DNA from: an uncultured Pantoea sp.
GTDB lineage: Bacteria > Pseudomonadota > Gammaproteobacteria > Enterobacterales > Enterobacteriaceae
Direction of reading: 5' to 3'
DNA length: 64,000 bases
Assembly (NCBI GenBank): GCA_913778495.1
Contig: CAJYVD010000021.1
Location: 34,619-98,618, forward strand
Below the pieces are notes generated by a model. It was given only the letters and a program-made list of their open reading frames with translations, ran no database searches and was not told the DNA's origin. Of the stretch, positions 28,183-37,323 are shown piece by piece. The translations under genes and the position numbers were made by a program. Within the stretch, counting starts at the first letter, position 1; every line of letters starts with the position of its first letter.

Positions 28183-28929
28183 TTACCAGTAATGTTCGCT
28201 GGTCATATGGCCAGGCTTGCGTTTGAAATGCTTGCGCATGTCCCGCGTATCTTTCAGCAACTGCTGTGTGTCACGCACCATTTGTGGATTACCGCACAGC
28301 ATCACGTGGCTGGTTTCTGCATTCAGCGGGAGACCGACGGCGCCTTCCAGTTCGCCGCTCTCGATCAGCTGTGGTATCCGGCCGTGCAGGGCCCCTGGCG
28401 TGGCTTCCCGGCTGACCACCGTCTGAATCTGCAGTTTCCCAGCATAGCGCTGCTGCAGTTGTTGCATTAGCGGCAGAAAGCTGAGATCGGCGGCATAGCG
28501 CGTGGCATGTACCAGCACAATATTATCAAAGCGGTCTAAGGCTTCACCCTGCTGTAAAATGGAGAGATAAGGCCCGATTGCCGTGCCGGTCGCCAGCATC
28601 CATAGCGTTTTACAGTCGGGAATTTCGTCCAGCACAAAGAAACCGGCAGCCTCTTTCGTTACCATCACCTTATCGCCCGGCTGCAGCGCCTGTAAACGCG
28701 GGCTGAGTTTGCCCTCCGGCACGCTGACCAGATAAAACTCCAGGAGCGGATCGCTGGGTGCATTCACATAGGAGTAAGCGCGCTGTACCCGCTCGCCTTC
28801 GATTTCCAGTGCCAGCTTGGCAAACTGCCCGGCGGTAAACCGCTCGATCGGCGCAGTGACGCGTAAGCTAAATAGCGTCTCGGTCCAATTTTTCACCTCG
28901 TGTACTTCGGCATCAATCCACTCCGCCAT
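28183..28929 (-). CDS. fpr: Ferredoxin/flavodoxin-NADP+ reductase
   Basis: FAD enzyme moving electrons from NADPH to flavodoxin and ferredoxin, part of the SoxRS response in E. coli. 248 residues, as in E. coli. FAD binding RAYSYVNAPSDP (about 50-61), NADP binding LATGTAIGPYLSIL (about 110-124), and the terminal SEHYW whose tryptophan stacks on the flavin. A SoxS box is expected upstream but I do not resolve one. Confidence 0.96.
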   Translation of the reverse strand: MAEWIDAEVHEVKNWTETLFSLRVTAPIERFTAGQFAKLALEIEGERVQRAYSYVNAPSDPLLEFYLVSVPEGKLSPRLQALQPGDKVMVTKEAAGFFVLDEIPDCKTLWMLATGTAIGPYLSILQQGEALDRFDNIVLVHATRYAADLSFLPLMQQLQQRYAGKLQIQTVVSREATPGALHGRIPQLIESGELEGAVGLPLNAETSHVMLCGNPQMVRDTQQLLKDTRDMRKHFKRKPGHMTSEHYW

Positions 28930-29229
28930 GATTGCTCCTTAGCATTGATAATTCCGGAAGCCATTATCATCGCCAGCCCGATGTTGAATTGCCAGCGCTT
29001 GGCCGCCGAAAGCGCCTTTACAGACAAATCTTGCGCACAGATCAATAAGTGTAGTAATCGCTTTACAACATCGGTAATCCAGCTTGACGCCCTGATAAGA
29101 CCCTCTTTCTGCCGGTCACTCGCTTTGTCATCAAATCCTGATATTTTTGCCGCCAGTATTCTCCCCGCACAGCATGCTGTGCTGCGCGGTGGCTCTATAG
29201 ACACCTGATTTGTTACCTGGCGAACCAAC
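28930..29229. other. Divergent fpr / emrD intergenic region
   Basis: 300 bases between the divergent starts of fpr and emrD. It should hold both promoters. I see no terminator, repeat or small gene. A leftward open frame crossing it (28893-29261) lacks coding features. Confidence 0.4.
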
Positions 29230-30411
29230 ATGCAAAACCGTTTTCTGCTCTTTATGCTCATTGTGCTGGTGGCCGTGGGTCAGATGGCGCAAACCATCTA
29301 TGTGCCCGCCATGGCGGAGATGGCCGCCGCGCTGAACGTGCGCAGTGGATCCATGCAGCAGGTCATGGCCGCCTATCTGATGACGTACGGCGGGTCGCAA
29401 TTGATCTACGGCCCGCTGTCCGATCGTATTGGGCGCCGGCCGGTGATCTTTACGGGCATGGCCATCTTTGCCGTGGGCGCCACGCTGGCGATGTTGGCCC
29501 CCACGCTCACGCTTCTGGTGCTGGGCAGTGCGGTGCAGGGTCTGGGGACGGGCGTGGCGGGCGTGATGGCGCGGGCGATGCCGCGCGATTTGTTCGCCAG
29601 CGGTGCGCTACGGCGCGCAAACAGCCTGCTGAATATGGGCATTCTGGTTAGTCCGCTACTGGCACCGGTGATTGGCGCGCTGCTGACGCATCTGTTTGGC
29701 TGGCATGCCTGCTTCGCTTTTCTGCTGATGCTGTGCCTCGGCGTGACGGTATCTATGGCGCGCTGGCTGCCGGAAACGCGCCCGGCGCAAACCACTGTGA
29801 CGCCGTTTATGCGGCGATACATGACGTTATTAAGTGACGGTCATTTCGTGCGCTATCTGATGCTGCTGATCGGCGCGCTGGCAGGCATTGCGGTGTTTGA
29901 AGCCAGCTGCGGCGTGTTAATGGGCGGCGTGCTTAAGCTGGATGGGCTAACGGTCAGCATTCTGTTTATCCTGCCGATTCCGGCGGCGTTTTTTGGCGCC
30001 TGGTACGCCGGACGCGAGCAGAAATCCTGGCATACGCTGATGTGGCACGGTGTTAATAGCTGTTTGCTGGCGGGGTTGCTGATGTGGATCCCGGCCTGGT
30101 TTGGCGTGATGAACATTTGGACGCTGTTGGTCCCCGCAGCGCTGTTTTTCTTTGGCGCAGGCATGCTGTTTCCGCTGGCAACCTCTGGCGCAATGGAACC
30201 TTATGCATGGCTGGCGGGCACCGCCGGCGCACTGATTGGTGGATTACAAAATTTAGGCTCGGGCGTGGTGGCATGGCTTTCAGCGCTGCTGCCGCAGCAT
30301 AATCAATCCAGTATCGGTCTGTTGATGTTCATCACCTCGCTGGTGATGCTGCTGTGCTGGTGGCCGCTGTCACGTCATCCGGAAAGCGGCAACCAGACCA
30401 TTACAGGATAA
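29230..30411 (+). CDS. emrD: Multidrug efflux MFS transporter EmrD
   Basis: Inner-membrane proton antiporter exporting amphipathic compounds and uncouplers. 393 residues (E. coli 394) with about 12 membrane helices. GPLSDRIGRRPVIFTGM is the MFS A-motif between helices 2 and 3, and MARAMPRDLFASGALRRANSLL matches EmrD. SILFILPIPAAFFGAWYAGR and LLVPAALFFFGAGMLFPLATS are nearly identical to E. coli. Its E. coli position is elsewhere; here it sits between fpr and glpX. The 3' end overlaps convergent glpX by 11 bases. Confidence 0.93.
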   Translation: MQNRFLLFMLIVLVAVGQMAQTIYVPAMAEMAAALNVRSGSMQQVMAAYLMTYGGSQLIYGPLSDRIGRRPVIFTGMAIFAVGATLAMLAPTLTLLVLGSAVQGLGTGVAGVMARAMPRDLFASGALRRANSLLNMGILVSPLLAPVIGALLTHLFGWHACFAFLLMLCLGVTVSMARWLPETRPAQTTVTPFMRRYMTLLSDGHFVRYLMLLIGALAGIAVFEASCGVLMGGVLKLDGLTVSILFILPIPAAFFGAWYAGREQKSWHTLMWHGVNSCLLAGLLMWIPAWFGVMNIWTLLVPAALFFFGAGMLFPLATSGAMEPYAWLAGTAGALIGGLQNLGSGVVAWLSALLPQHNQSSIGLLMFITSLVMLLCWWPLSRHPESGNQTITG

Positions 30412-31411
30412 AAGGATGCAGCGCGGCGTCTTTGCGATCCAGATAATGGACAGACTGGATGCGGCGCAGGGTGCGGGATTTACCGCGAATTAACAGCGTT
30501 TCACTGGTGGCGACATTCCCTTTACGCGTGATGCCTTTTAGCAAGTCGCCAGTGGTGATACCCGTGGCGGCGAAGATGACATTGTCGTTGCGCGCCATCT
30601 GCCCGAGTGAAAGCACTTCGCCAGCGCGAATACCCATTTCTGCACAGCGTTGCAGCTCTTGCTCGCCGAGGCGTCGGTTTTCTTCGCTGTCGCCTTTCAC
30701 CTGATGACGCGGCAGCAAACGCGCCTGCATATCGCCATCCAGGGCGCGGATCACAGCGGCGGAGACGACGCCTTCTGGCGCACCGCCGATGCCGTAGAGT
30801 ACATCGACTTCGCTATCGGGCATGCAGGTCAAAATAGAGGCCGCCACGTCGCCGTCCGGGAAGGCAAACACCCGCACCCCAAGCTGCTGCAGCTCAGCGA
30901 TCACAACATCATGGCGCGGTTTCGCCAGAATCGACACGGTAAGCTGCGTCAACGGTTTACCCAGCGCCACAGCGATGTTGCGTAAATTGGTTGCAAGCGG
31001 CTGCGTGAGATCGATAGCCCCGCGTGCGCTTGGTCCGACAATCAGCTTTTCCATGTACATATCGGGCGCGTGCAGGAAGGTGCCTTTGTCACCCACGGCC
31101 AATACCGCCAGCGCGTTTGCCTGGCCCATTGCTGTCATGCGCGTCCCTTCAATCGGATCCACGGCAATGTCGACGGCATCACCACACCCAGTTCCGACTT
31201 TCTCACCAATGTACAGCATCGGGGCGTCGTCGATTTCGCCTTCGCCAATCACAATCGTACCGTCGATGTTCAGGGTGTTGAGCATAATGCGCATGGCATT
31301 GACTGCCGCGCCGTCGGCGGCGTTTTTGTCGCCGCGTCCTAACCAGTGATAGCCCGCTAAGGCAGCGGCTTCGGTTACGCGGGAAAATTCAATCGCGAGT
31401 TCTCGTTTCAT
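30401..31411 (-). CDS. glpX: Class II fructose-1,6-bisphosphatase
   Basis: Mn2+-dependent FBPase of gluconeogenesis, third gene of the glpFKX operon. 336 residues, identical in length to E. coli. Metal and phosphate motifs: GDKNAADGAAVNAMR, VIGEGEIDDAPMLYIGE and DPIEGT. It lies about 100 bases after glpK. Confidence 0.97.
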   Translation of the reverse strand: MKRELAIEFSRVTEAAALAGYHWLGRGDKNAADGAAVNAMRIMLNTLNIDGTIVIGEGEIDDAPMLYIGEKVGTGCGDAVDIAVDPIEGTRMTAMGQANALAVLAVGDKGTFLHAPDMYMEKLIVGPSARGAIDLTQPLATNLRNIAVALGKPLTQLTVSILAKPRHDVVIAELQQLGVRVFAFPDGDVAASILTCMPDSEVDVLYGIGGAPEGVVSAAVIRALDGDMQARLLPRHQVKGDSEENRRLGEQELQRCAEMGIRAGEVLSLGQMARNDNVIFAATGITTGDLLKGITRKGNVATSETLLIRGKSRTLRRIQSVHYLDRKDAALHPFIL

Positions 31412-31511
31412 GGTGGCACCTGATCAAAAACAGGCGGGCAGTGTAGCACAGCGAAGAAGAGGGCGAAGGGGAGGAAAAACCTGCGGCAGAGCGCCGCAGG
31501 TGAGGTAGAGA

Positions 31512-33023
31512 TTACTCAGCGTCTTCCCATGAACGGGCACGGGCCACCGCTTTCTGCCAGCCAGCGTAGAGCACGTTACGCTGCGTGGTTTCGATGGTGG
31601 GACGGAATTCACGTTCAATTACGGCTTTCGCACGAACTTCTTCCAAATCGCTCCAGAAGCCCACTGCCAAGCCCGCCAGATAGGCAGCGCCCAACGCGGT
31701 TACTTCGCGCACTTCCGGACGCTCAACGCGCGTGCCGAGAATGTCAGACTGGAACTGCATCAGGAAGTTGTTGGCGACGGCACCGCCGTCAACGCGCAGC
31801 GATTGCAGGCGAGTACCCGCATCATTCTGCATCGCTTCCAGCACGTCACGCGTCTGGTAGGCAATCGACTCCAGCGTAGCGCGAATAATGTGGTTAGCAT
31901 TCGCGCCGCGCGTCAGGCCGAAGATGGCACCGCGCGCATACGGATCCCAATAAGGCGCACCCAAGCCCGTAAACGCCGGCACCATATATACGCCGTTGGT
32001 GTCTTTGACTTTCAGCGCAAAGTATTCGGAATCCGTTGAATCACTGATCAACTTCATCTCATCGCGCAGCCATTGAATAGAAGCACCGCCGATAAATACC
32101 GCACCTTCCAGCGCATAGTTCACTTCGCCGCGTGGACCGCAGGCGATGGTGGTAAGCAGACCATGGGTAGAGGTTACCGCTTCCGTGCCGGTGTTCATCA
32201 GCATAAAGCAGCCCGTGCCGTAGGTATTTTTCGCCATGCCCGGCTGCACACAAAGTTGGCCATACAGCGCAGCCTGCTGGTCGCCAGCGATACCGGCGAT
32301 TGGAATACGCGTGCCGCCTTTACCGCCAATGTTGGTTTGCCCGTACACTTCTGAAGAGCTTTTCACTTCTGGCAGCATCTCACGCGGGATATCCAGGATC
32401 TCCAGCATGCGCTCATCCCACTCCAACTTGTGGATGTTATACATCATGGTACGCGATGCGTTGGTGTGGTCTGTAACGTGTACGCGCCCTTGGGTCATTT
32501 TCCAGATAAGCCAGGTGTCAACGGTACCAAACAGCAGCTCACCGCGTTTGGCACGCTCACGTGCACCTTCAACGTTATCCAAAATCCACTTCACTTTGGT
32601 GCCGGAGAAATACGGGTTAATCACCAAACCTGTGGTGTGCTGGATATACTCTTCCAGTCCTTCTTTCTTCAGCTTGTTACAGTAATCGGCGGTGCGCGGA
32701 TCCTGCCAAACAATGGCGTTGTAAACCGGTTTTCCGCTCTCTTTATCCCACACGATGGCTGTTTCACGCTGGTTAGTGATACCAATCGCGGCGATTTGAT
32801 CGGAGCTGATATCGGCGTGCGCCAGGACTTCTACCAGGGTTGAGCTCTGTGAGGCCCAGATATCCATAGGATCATGCTCTACCCAGCCCGCTTTGGGGTA
32901 AATCTGGGTAAATTCGCGCTGTGAAACGGCAACGATATTGGCGTCATGATCGAGCACGACTGCACGTGAGCTGGTGGTGCCCTGGTCGAGCGCGACAATG
33001 TATTTTTTATCAGTCGTAGTCAT
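31512..33023 (-). CDS. glpK: Glycerol kinase
   Basis: Phosphorylates glycerol to sn-glycerol-3-phosphate, trapping it after GlpF uptake. 503 residues (E. coli 502). FGGY-family signatures: [18 protein letters not shown] at the N-terminus (ATPase fold) and [15 protein letters not shown] and [19 protein letters not shown] in the C-terminal domain. Inhibited by fructose-1,6-bisphosphate and IIAGlc in relatives. 30 bases after glpF. Confidence 0.98.
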   Translation of the reverse strand: MTTTDKKYIVALDQGTTSSRAVVLDHDANIVAVSQREFTQIYPKAGWVEHDPMDIWASQSSTLVEVLAHADISSDQIAAIGITNQRETAIVWDKESGKPVYNAIVWQDPRTADYCNKLKKEGLEEYIQHTTGLVINPYFSGTKVKWILDNVEGARERAKRGELLFGTVDTWLIWKMTQGRVHVTDHTNASRTMMYNIHKLEWDERMLEILDIPREMLPEVKSSSEVYGQTNIGGKGGTRIPIAGIAGDQQAALYGQLCVQPGMAKNTYGTGCFMLMNTGTEAVTSTHGLLTTIACGPRGEVNYALEGAVFIGGASIQWLRDEMKLISDSTDSEYFALKVKDTNGVYMVPAFTGLGAPYWDPYARGAIFGLTRGANANHIIRATLESIAYQTRDVLEAMQNDAGTRLQSLRVDGGAVANNFLMQFQSDILGTRVERPEVREVTALGAAYLAGLAVGFWSDLEEVRAKAVIEREFRPTIETTQRNVLYAGWQKAVARARSWEDAE

Positions 33024-33053
33024 TTATGTTTTCCCGATGATGAAGAGTGAAAC

Positions 33054-33902
33054 TTACGCTTTACGCTGCTCTGCGCGCGCAATCGGCTTTTCTGTTGTGG
33101 TAATCGCTGCTGCGGCAACCGGCAGATGACGACCAATCAGCGCACGATAACCGAAAGCACCTAAGCAGGCACCGACCAGCGGGCCAAAAATAGGAACCAG
33201 GAAGTAAGGAATATCTTTGCCACCTGTGAAGGCGACGTCACCCCAACCGGCAATAAACGCGAACAGTTTCGGACCAAAATCACGTGCCGGATTAAGGGCA
33301 AAGCCGGTCAGTGGGCCCATTGAGCCGCCGATTACTGCGACCAGCAGACCGATCAGCAGCGGTGCCAGCGGACCACGTGGCACACCGTTGCCATCGTCCG
33401 TCAACGCCATGATAACGGCCATCAACACCGCAGTAATCACCATCTCAACCAGGAAAGCCTGTGCCACGCTGATGTGCGGGTTAGGATACGTTGAGAAGAT
33501 GCCTGCCAAGTCGAGGCTTTGTACGCTACCGCGTACCATCTGATGGCTAGCTTCGTAGTCAAAGAACAGGTTGTAATAAAGTCCGTAAACCAGAGCAGCG
33601 GCACAGAAAGCACCGGCAACCTGCGCCAGAATATACGGCAGCACTTTGCGACCTTCAAAATTCGCGAACAGACACAAGGCAATGGTTACGGCTGGGTTAA
33701 GGTGTGCACCTGACACGCCCGCACTCAGATAAACCGCCATGGAGACAGCTAGACCCCAGATAATACAGATTTCCCACTGACCGAATGCAGCACCCGCCAG
33801 TTTCAGCGCAGCGACACAGCCCGCGCCGAAAAAGATGATCAACCCGGTGCCAAGAAATTCGGCGATGCACTGACCTTTAAGCGTATTCGTAGTCTGACTC
33901 AT
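33054..33902 (-). CDS. glpF: Glycerol uptake facilitator (aquaglyceroporin)
   Basis: Passive channel for glycerol in the inner membrane. 282 residues (E. coli 281), six membrane helices plus two half-helices. The two pore NPA motifs are present: GAHLNPAVTIAL (about residue 68) and FALNPARDFGP (about 203). First gene of the glpFKX operon; a regulatory region of 417 bases separates it from divergent zapB. Confidence 0.97.
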   Translation of the reverse strand: MSQTTNTLKGQCIAEFLGTGLIIFFGAGCVAALKLAGAAFGQWEICIIWGLAVSMAVYLSAGVSGAHLNPAVTIALCLFANFEGRKVLPYILAQVAGAFCAAALVYGLYYNLFFDYEASHQMVRGSVQSLDLAGIFSTYPNPHISVAQAFLVEMVITAVLMAVIMALTDDGNGVPRGPLAPLLIGLLVAVIGGSMGPLTGFALNPARDFGPKLFAFIAGWGDVAFTGGKDIPYFLVPIFGPLVGACLGAFGYRALIGRHLPVAAAAITTTEKPIARAEQRKA

Positions 33903-34319
33903 AATGGCATTCCTGAAGCGAGGTTAAATTTTATCAGTTTTTGTTCTCAATCCATGAGTCACCCAGCTCTAATGTAGGGCTAATGTGAATTTATCGTTAA
34001 CGAGCATAAACGAGAAATACCGCGCTTAAGATCTGTGTAGTCCGTCATAAAAATGAGCGTTTTCGCGTATTTTACCTTTCTTTAAGGGTCACAAAGGGCC
34101 GCTTTAGCCATCGATAAGCGTGACCGCGCGCAAAATTGCGCGATCCTGAGCGTTTGATTAAGCATAAACTGAAAAGTGTTACAGACTTCCCGCGCAAGCC
34201 CTGTGCCACTGGACTTGCCGCAGATGGCTACTTACAATCGAGCTATCGTGGCTGGCTACCTGTAATCGTGCAGCCCCAGCGCTATCAACGCCTTGCAAGA
34301 ATCAGGAGAGGTTAGAAAG
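33903..34319. promoter_or_regulatory. Divergent glpF / zapB regulatory region
   Basis: 417 bases without a gene. The left two-thirds contain the candidate GlpR and CRP sites for glpFKX. The right part must hold the zapB promoter and its AGGAGAGG ribosome site (34305-34312). No other repeat or ORF of interest. Confidence 0.55.
33990..34009. promoter_or_regulatory. Candidate GlpR operator upstream of glpF
   Basis: TTTATCGTTAACGAGCATAA is a near-palindrome whose minus strand, TTATGCTCGTTAACGATAAA, resembles the GlpR operator pattern ATGTTCGATAACGAACAT. A second looser match lies at 34052-34071 (AATGAGCGTTTTCGCGTATT). A weak CRP-like TGTGT-N6-TCATA is at 34034-34049. Repression by GlpR relieved by glycerol-3-phosphate is known for this operon in E. 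coli; the sites here are pattern matches only. Confidence 0.45.
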
Positions 34320-34559
34320 ATGTCATTTGAAGTGTTCGAAAAACTGGAAGCGAAAGTACAGCAGGCGATTGATACCATCACGCTGCTGCAAATGGAAATC
34401 GAAGAGCTGAAAGAGCAGAACAATACGCTGAAAAACGAAGTCAGCCAGGCGTCCGGCAATCATGAAGCGCTGATGCGTGAAAATCAGCATCTGAAAGAAG
34501 AGCAGCACGTTTGGCAGGAGCGCCTGCGTGCACTGCTGGGAAAAATGGAAGAAGTTTAA
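34320..34559 (+). CDS. zapB: Cell division protein ZapB
   Basis: Small coiled-coil protein that joins ZapA and FtsZ rings and stabilises the divisome. The ATG at 34320 gives 79 residues. The whole chain is coiled coil: [20 protein letters not shown] then [24 protein letters not shown] lies upstream of this start, and an intrinsic terminator follows. Confidence 0.96.
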   Translation: MSFEVFEKLEAKVQQAIDTITLLQMEIEELKEQNNTLKNEVSQASGNHEALMRENQHLKEEQHVWQERLRALLGKMEEV

Positions 34560-34577
34560 GCGTCGTGGCTTAAACCA

Positions 34578-34602
34578 ACGGGTGCTTCGGCACCCGTTTT
34601 TG
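34578..34602 (+). terminator. Intrinsic terminator after zapB
   Basis: ACGGGTGC (34578-34585), tetraloop TTCG, GCACCCGT (34590-34597), then TTTTTG. Strong eight-pair stem with a stable UUCG loop. Confidence 0.92.
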
Positions 34603-34616
34603 TTTGCGTAACGCGC

Positions 34617-35102
34617 TTATTCGATATCCAGCGCATCTTCGGACAGGATGATGCCGGTGTTGTCGGCGTAGAGGTGATCGCCTGAGAAGAAGGTCACGCC
34701 GCCAAAGTTGACCCGCACGTCGCTTTCACCAATGCCTTCTCCCGCTGCGCCAACCGGAATGGCCGCGATCGCCTGAATGCCAATTTCCAACTCTTCAAGT
34801 TCATCAACCTGACGCACCGAACCGTAGACCACGATCCCTTCCCATTCGTTTTCTTGCGCCAGCCGTGCCAGCTGCGCGTCTACCAGCGCACGGCGGACTG
34901 AGCCACCACCATCGACAACCAGCACGCGTCCCCGGCCATTTTCCTCCAGCAGATCGTAGAGCAGGCCATTATCTTCGAAACATTTCACTGTGGTTATTTG
35001 ACCACCGAAGGAGGTACGCCCGCCAAAGTTGGAAAAAAGCGGTTCAACCACATTCACTTCTTCATGGTAGATGTCACAGAGTTCAGATGTATCGTATTTC
35101 AT
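34617..35102 (-). CDS. rraA: Ribonuclease E activity regulator RraA
   Basis: Trimeric inhibitor that binds RNase E and its degradosome partners, changing global mRNA decay. The ATG at 35102 gives 161 residues, the E. coli length, with [38 protein letters not shown] is the family signature. In E. coli menA lies between hslU and rraA; here rraA follows the hslU terminator directly. Confidence 0.96.
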   Translation of the reverse strand: MKYDTSELCDIYHEEVNVVEPLFSNFGGRTSFGGQITTVKCFEDNGLLYDLLEENGRGRVLVVDGGGSVRRALVDAQLARLAQENEWEGIVVYGSVRQVDELEELEIGIQAIAAIPVGAAGEGIGESDVRVNFGGVTFFSGDHLYADNTGIILSEDALDIE

Positions 35103-35206
35103 AGGGATATCGTCTGTTTGCCACAGGAGCGGTAAGTATATCGCTATCTGGCGATCGTTGGCAAAATCATCAGCCGCCAAAAAAAGCGCTGCATCAATAT
35201 CCTGCG

Positions 35207-35237
35207 CAAAAAAATGCCCGGCACGAAGGCCGGGCAT
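35207..35237 (-). terminator. Intrinsic terminator of hslVU
   Basis: On the minus strand ATGCCCGGC and GCCGGGCAT (35229-35237 and 35214-35222) form a nine-pair stem with a six-base loop. A run of U (complement of the A-run at 35207-35213) follows. It separates hslU from rraA. Confidence 0.88.
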
Positions 35238-35255
35238 GACGGTAAAGCGGGAAAC

Positions 35256-36590
35256 TTACAGAATAAAGCGGCTGAGATCTTCGTCTGCCACCAGCACATC
35301 CAGATGTTTGCCCACGTACTCGGCATCGATAGTGATCGATTCGCCGTTGCGATCGCTGGCGTCATAGGAGATATCTTCCATCAGACGCTCCAGAACGGTA
35401 TGCAAGCGGCGCGCACCGATGTTTTCGGTGGTCTCGTTGACCTGCCAGGCCGCTTCAGCAATACGACGAATCCCGTCTTCAGTGAACTCAACGTTAACGC
35501 CTTCGGTGCCCATCAGCGCTTTGTACTGCACCGTCACGGACGCATTTGGCTCGGTGAGAATACGTTCGAAATCGTTCACCGTCAGCGCCTGGAGCTCGAC
35601 GCGAATTGGCAGACGGCCCTGCAGCTCTGGAATCAGATCCGAGGGGCTGGCCACCTGGAACGCGCCAGAAGCAATAAACAGAATGTGGTCGGTTTTGACC
35701 ATGCCATGTTTGGTGGACACGGTGCAGCCTTCTACCAGCGGCAGCAGGTCGCGCTGTACGCCTTCACGCGAGACATCGGGGCCGGAAGATTGGCCGCCGC
35801 GCTTACAAATTTTATCGATTTCGTCGATAAACACGATGCCGTGCTGCTCAACGGCGTCAATCGCGTCCTGCTTTAACTCTTCAGGATTCACCAGCTTGGC
35901 CGCTTCTTCTTCGATCAGCAGCTTCATGGCGTCTTTGATTTTCAGCTTGCGTGGCTTCTGCTTTTGGCCGCCCAGGTTTTGGAACATGGACTGAAGCTGG
36001 CTTGTCATCTCTTCCATGCCTGGAGGCGCCATGATCTCAACGCCCGGTGCGGAAACCGCTAAATCAATTTCGATCTCTTTATCGTCGAGCTGGCCTTCGC
36101 GCAATTTTTTACGGAAAGACTGGCGCGCCGCGGAAGGCTCTGCGCTCTGCTCGGCCTGGCCCCAGTTATTTTTTGCTGGGGGGATCAGCACGTCGAGAAT
36201 ACGCTCTTCAGCCATCTCTTCAGCGCGGTATTTGTTCTTTTCAATTGCCTGGCTGCGCACCATTTTGATCGCCGAATCGGTAAGATCGCGGATAATTGAA
36301 TCCACTTCTTTACCCACATACCCAACTTCGGTGAACTTGGTGGCTTCCACTTTAATGAAAGGCGCGTTTGCCAGCTTCGCCAAACGGCGGGCGATTTCAG
36401 TTTTACCCACGCCGGTGGGGCCAATCATCAAGATATTTTTCGGGGTGACTTCATGGCGCAGCTCTTCATCAAGCTGCATACGGCGCCAGCGGTTACGCAG
36501 CGCAATCGCCACGGCCTTCTTTGCACCGTCCTGGCCGATGATAAAGCGGTTAAGTTCGCTAACAATCTCGCGGGGAGTCATCTCAGACAT
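35256..36590 (-). CDS. hslU: HslU, ATPase subunit of the HslVU protease
   Basis: AAA+ unfoldase that feeds substrates into the HslV peptidase. 444 residues (E. coli 443). Walker A is [14 protein letters not shown] (about residues 57-70) and Walker [11 protein letters not shown]. The I-domain spans about 110-240 and contains the pore GYVGKEVDS segment before it. The extreme C-terminal DLSRFIL inserts into HslV on activation. Eleven bases after hslV. Confidence 0.98.
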   Translation of the reverse strand: MSEMTPREIVSELNRFIIGQDGAKKAVAIALRNRWRRMQLDEELRHEVTPKNILMIGPTGVGKTEIARRLAKLANAPFIKVEATKFTEVGYVGKEVDSIIRDLTDSAIKMVRSQAIEKNKYRAEEMAEERILDVLIPPAKNNWGQAEQSAEPSAARQSFRKKLREGQLDDKEIEIDLAVSAPGVEIMAPPGMEEMTSQLQSMFQNLGGQKQKPRKLKIKDAMKLLIEEEAAKLVNPEELKQDAIDAVEQHGIVFIDEIDKICKRGGQSSGPDVSREGVQRDLLPLVEGCTVSTKHGMVKTDHILFIASGAFQVASPSDLIPELQGRLPIRVELQALTVNDFERILTEPNASVTVQYKALMGTEGVNVEFTEDGIRRIAEAAWQVNETTENIGARRLHTVLERLMEDISYDASDRNGESITIDAEYVGKHLDVLVADEDLSRFIL

Positions 36591-36601
36591 GATTTAAATC
36601 C

Positions 36602-37132
36602 TTACGCCTTGGACGGTAATTCTTCAAAGTTGATATTGTGGTTGGTGTAAATGCAGATATCGCCCGCGATGTTCAGCGCTTTTTCAACAATATCATGTGC
36701 ACCAATGTCAGTGTTTTCCAGCAGCGCGCGCGCGGCTGCTTGTGCGTAAGGCCCGCCGGAGCCGATAGCGATTAAATCGTTTTCTGGCTGAATCACATCA
36801 CCGTTACCGCTAATAATCAGCGAGGAGTTCTCATCGGCGACCGCCAGCAGCGCCTCAAGGCGACGCAGCATGCGGTCGGTACGCCAGTCTTTCGCTAATT
36901 CCACCGCCGCTTTAACCAAATGCCCCTGATGCATCTCCAGCTTACGCTCGAACAGTTCAAACAGCGTGAAGGCATCTGCGGTACCGCCAGCAAAACCGGC
37001 GATCACCTTATCGTTGTAGAGACGACGCACTTTTTTTACGTTGCCTTTCATTACGGTATTGCCGAGCGTTGCCTGGCCATCACCGCCAATCACCACGCGG
37101 CCATTACGTCGTACACTCACTATCGTTGTCAC
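36602..37132 (-). CDS. hslV: HslV, peptidase subunit of the HslVU protease
   Basis: Proteasome-like threonine peptidase forming a double hexamer. The start is GTG at 37132, giving [11 protein letters not shown] and 176 residues, the E. coli length. The nucleophile is the threonine exposed after Met removal, so the start choice matters; AAGGGG lies seven bases upstream. An upstream ATG (37180) would add 16 residues and bury the catalytic threonine, and is rejected. A sigma-32 promoter precedes it. Confidence 0.97.
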   Translation of the reverse strand: MTTIVSVRRNGRVVIGGDGQATLGNTVMKGNVKKVRRLYNDKVIAGFAGGTADAFTLFELFERKLEMHQGHLVKAAVELAKDWRTDRMLRRLEALLAVADENSSLIISGNGDVIQPENDLIAIGSGGPYAQAAARALLENTDIGAHDIVEKALNIAGDICIYTNHNINFEELPSKA

Positions 37133-37198
37133 GGGCAGACCCCTTGTTGCATTAGAAATGGAACGCCGTGCACCGAGCACGGGTCAGCATGCAACCTG

Positions 37199-37226
37199 AT
37201 ATGGGGCGAGTTTAAGGTCTTTCAAC
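37199..37226 (-). promoter_or_regulatory. Sigma-32 heat-shock promoter of hslVU
   Basis: Minus strand: GTTGAAA (-35, 37226-37220), 13-base spacer, CCCCATAT (-10, 37206-37199). This matches the sigma-32 consensus CTTGAAA-N13/14-CCCCATNT with one difference. It lies 67 bases upstream of the hslV GTG. Confidence 0.85.
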
Positions 37227-37273
37227 CCCGCCGTTGTGACCATGACGAAATTGTAGGAAGAATCCGGAGAGAG

Positions 37274-37309
37274 GCCGCCCGGCATTGAGGACAGTATGCG
37301 CCGGGCGGT
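37274..37309. repeat. Inverted repeat after ftsN
   Basis: CCGCCCGGC and GCCGGGCGG arms flank a loop of about 16 bases, 15 bases beyond the ftsN stop. No U-run follows on the minus strand, so termination is uncertain. It may be a REP-like or RNA-stabilising hairpin. Confidence 0.45.
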
Positions 37310-37323
37310 TTACAGGACAGCGA

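Noticed and set aside
36602-37180. hslV starting at the upstream ATG (37180)
   Set aside because: It would place 16 residues before the catalytic threonine; the GTG at 37132 has a good ribosome site and the right length.
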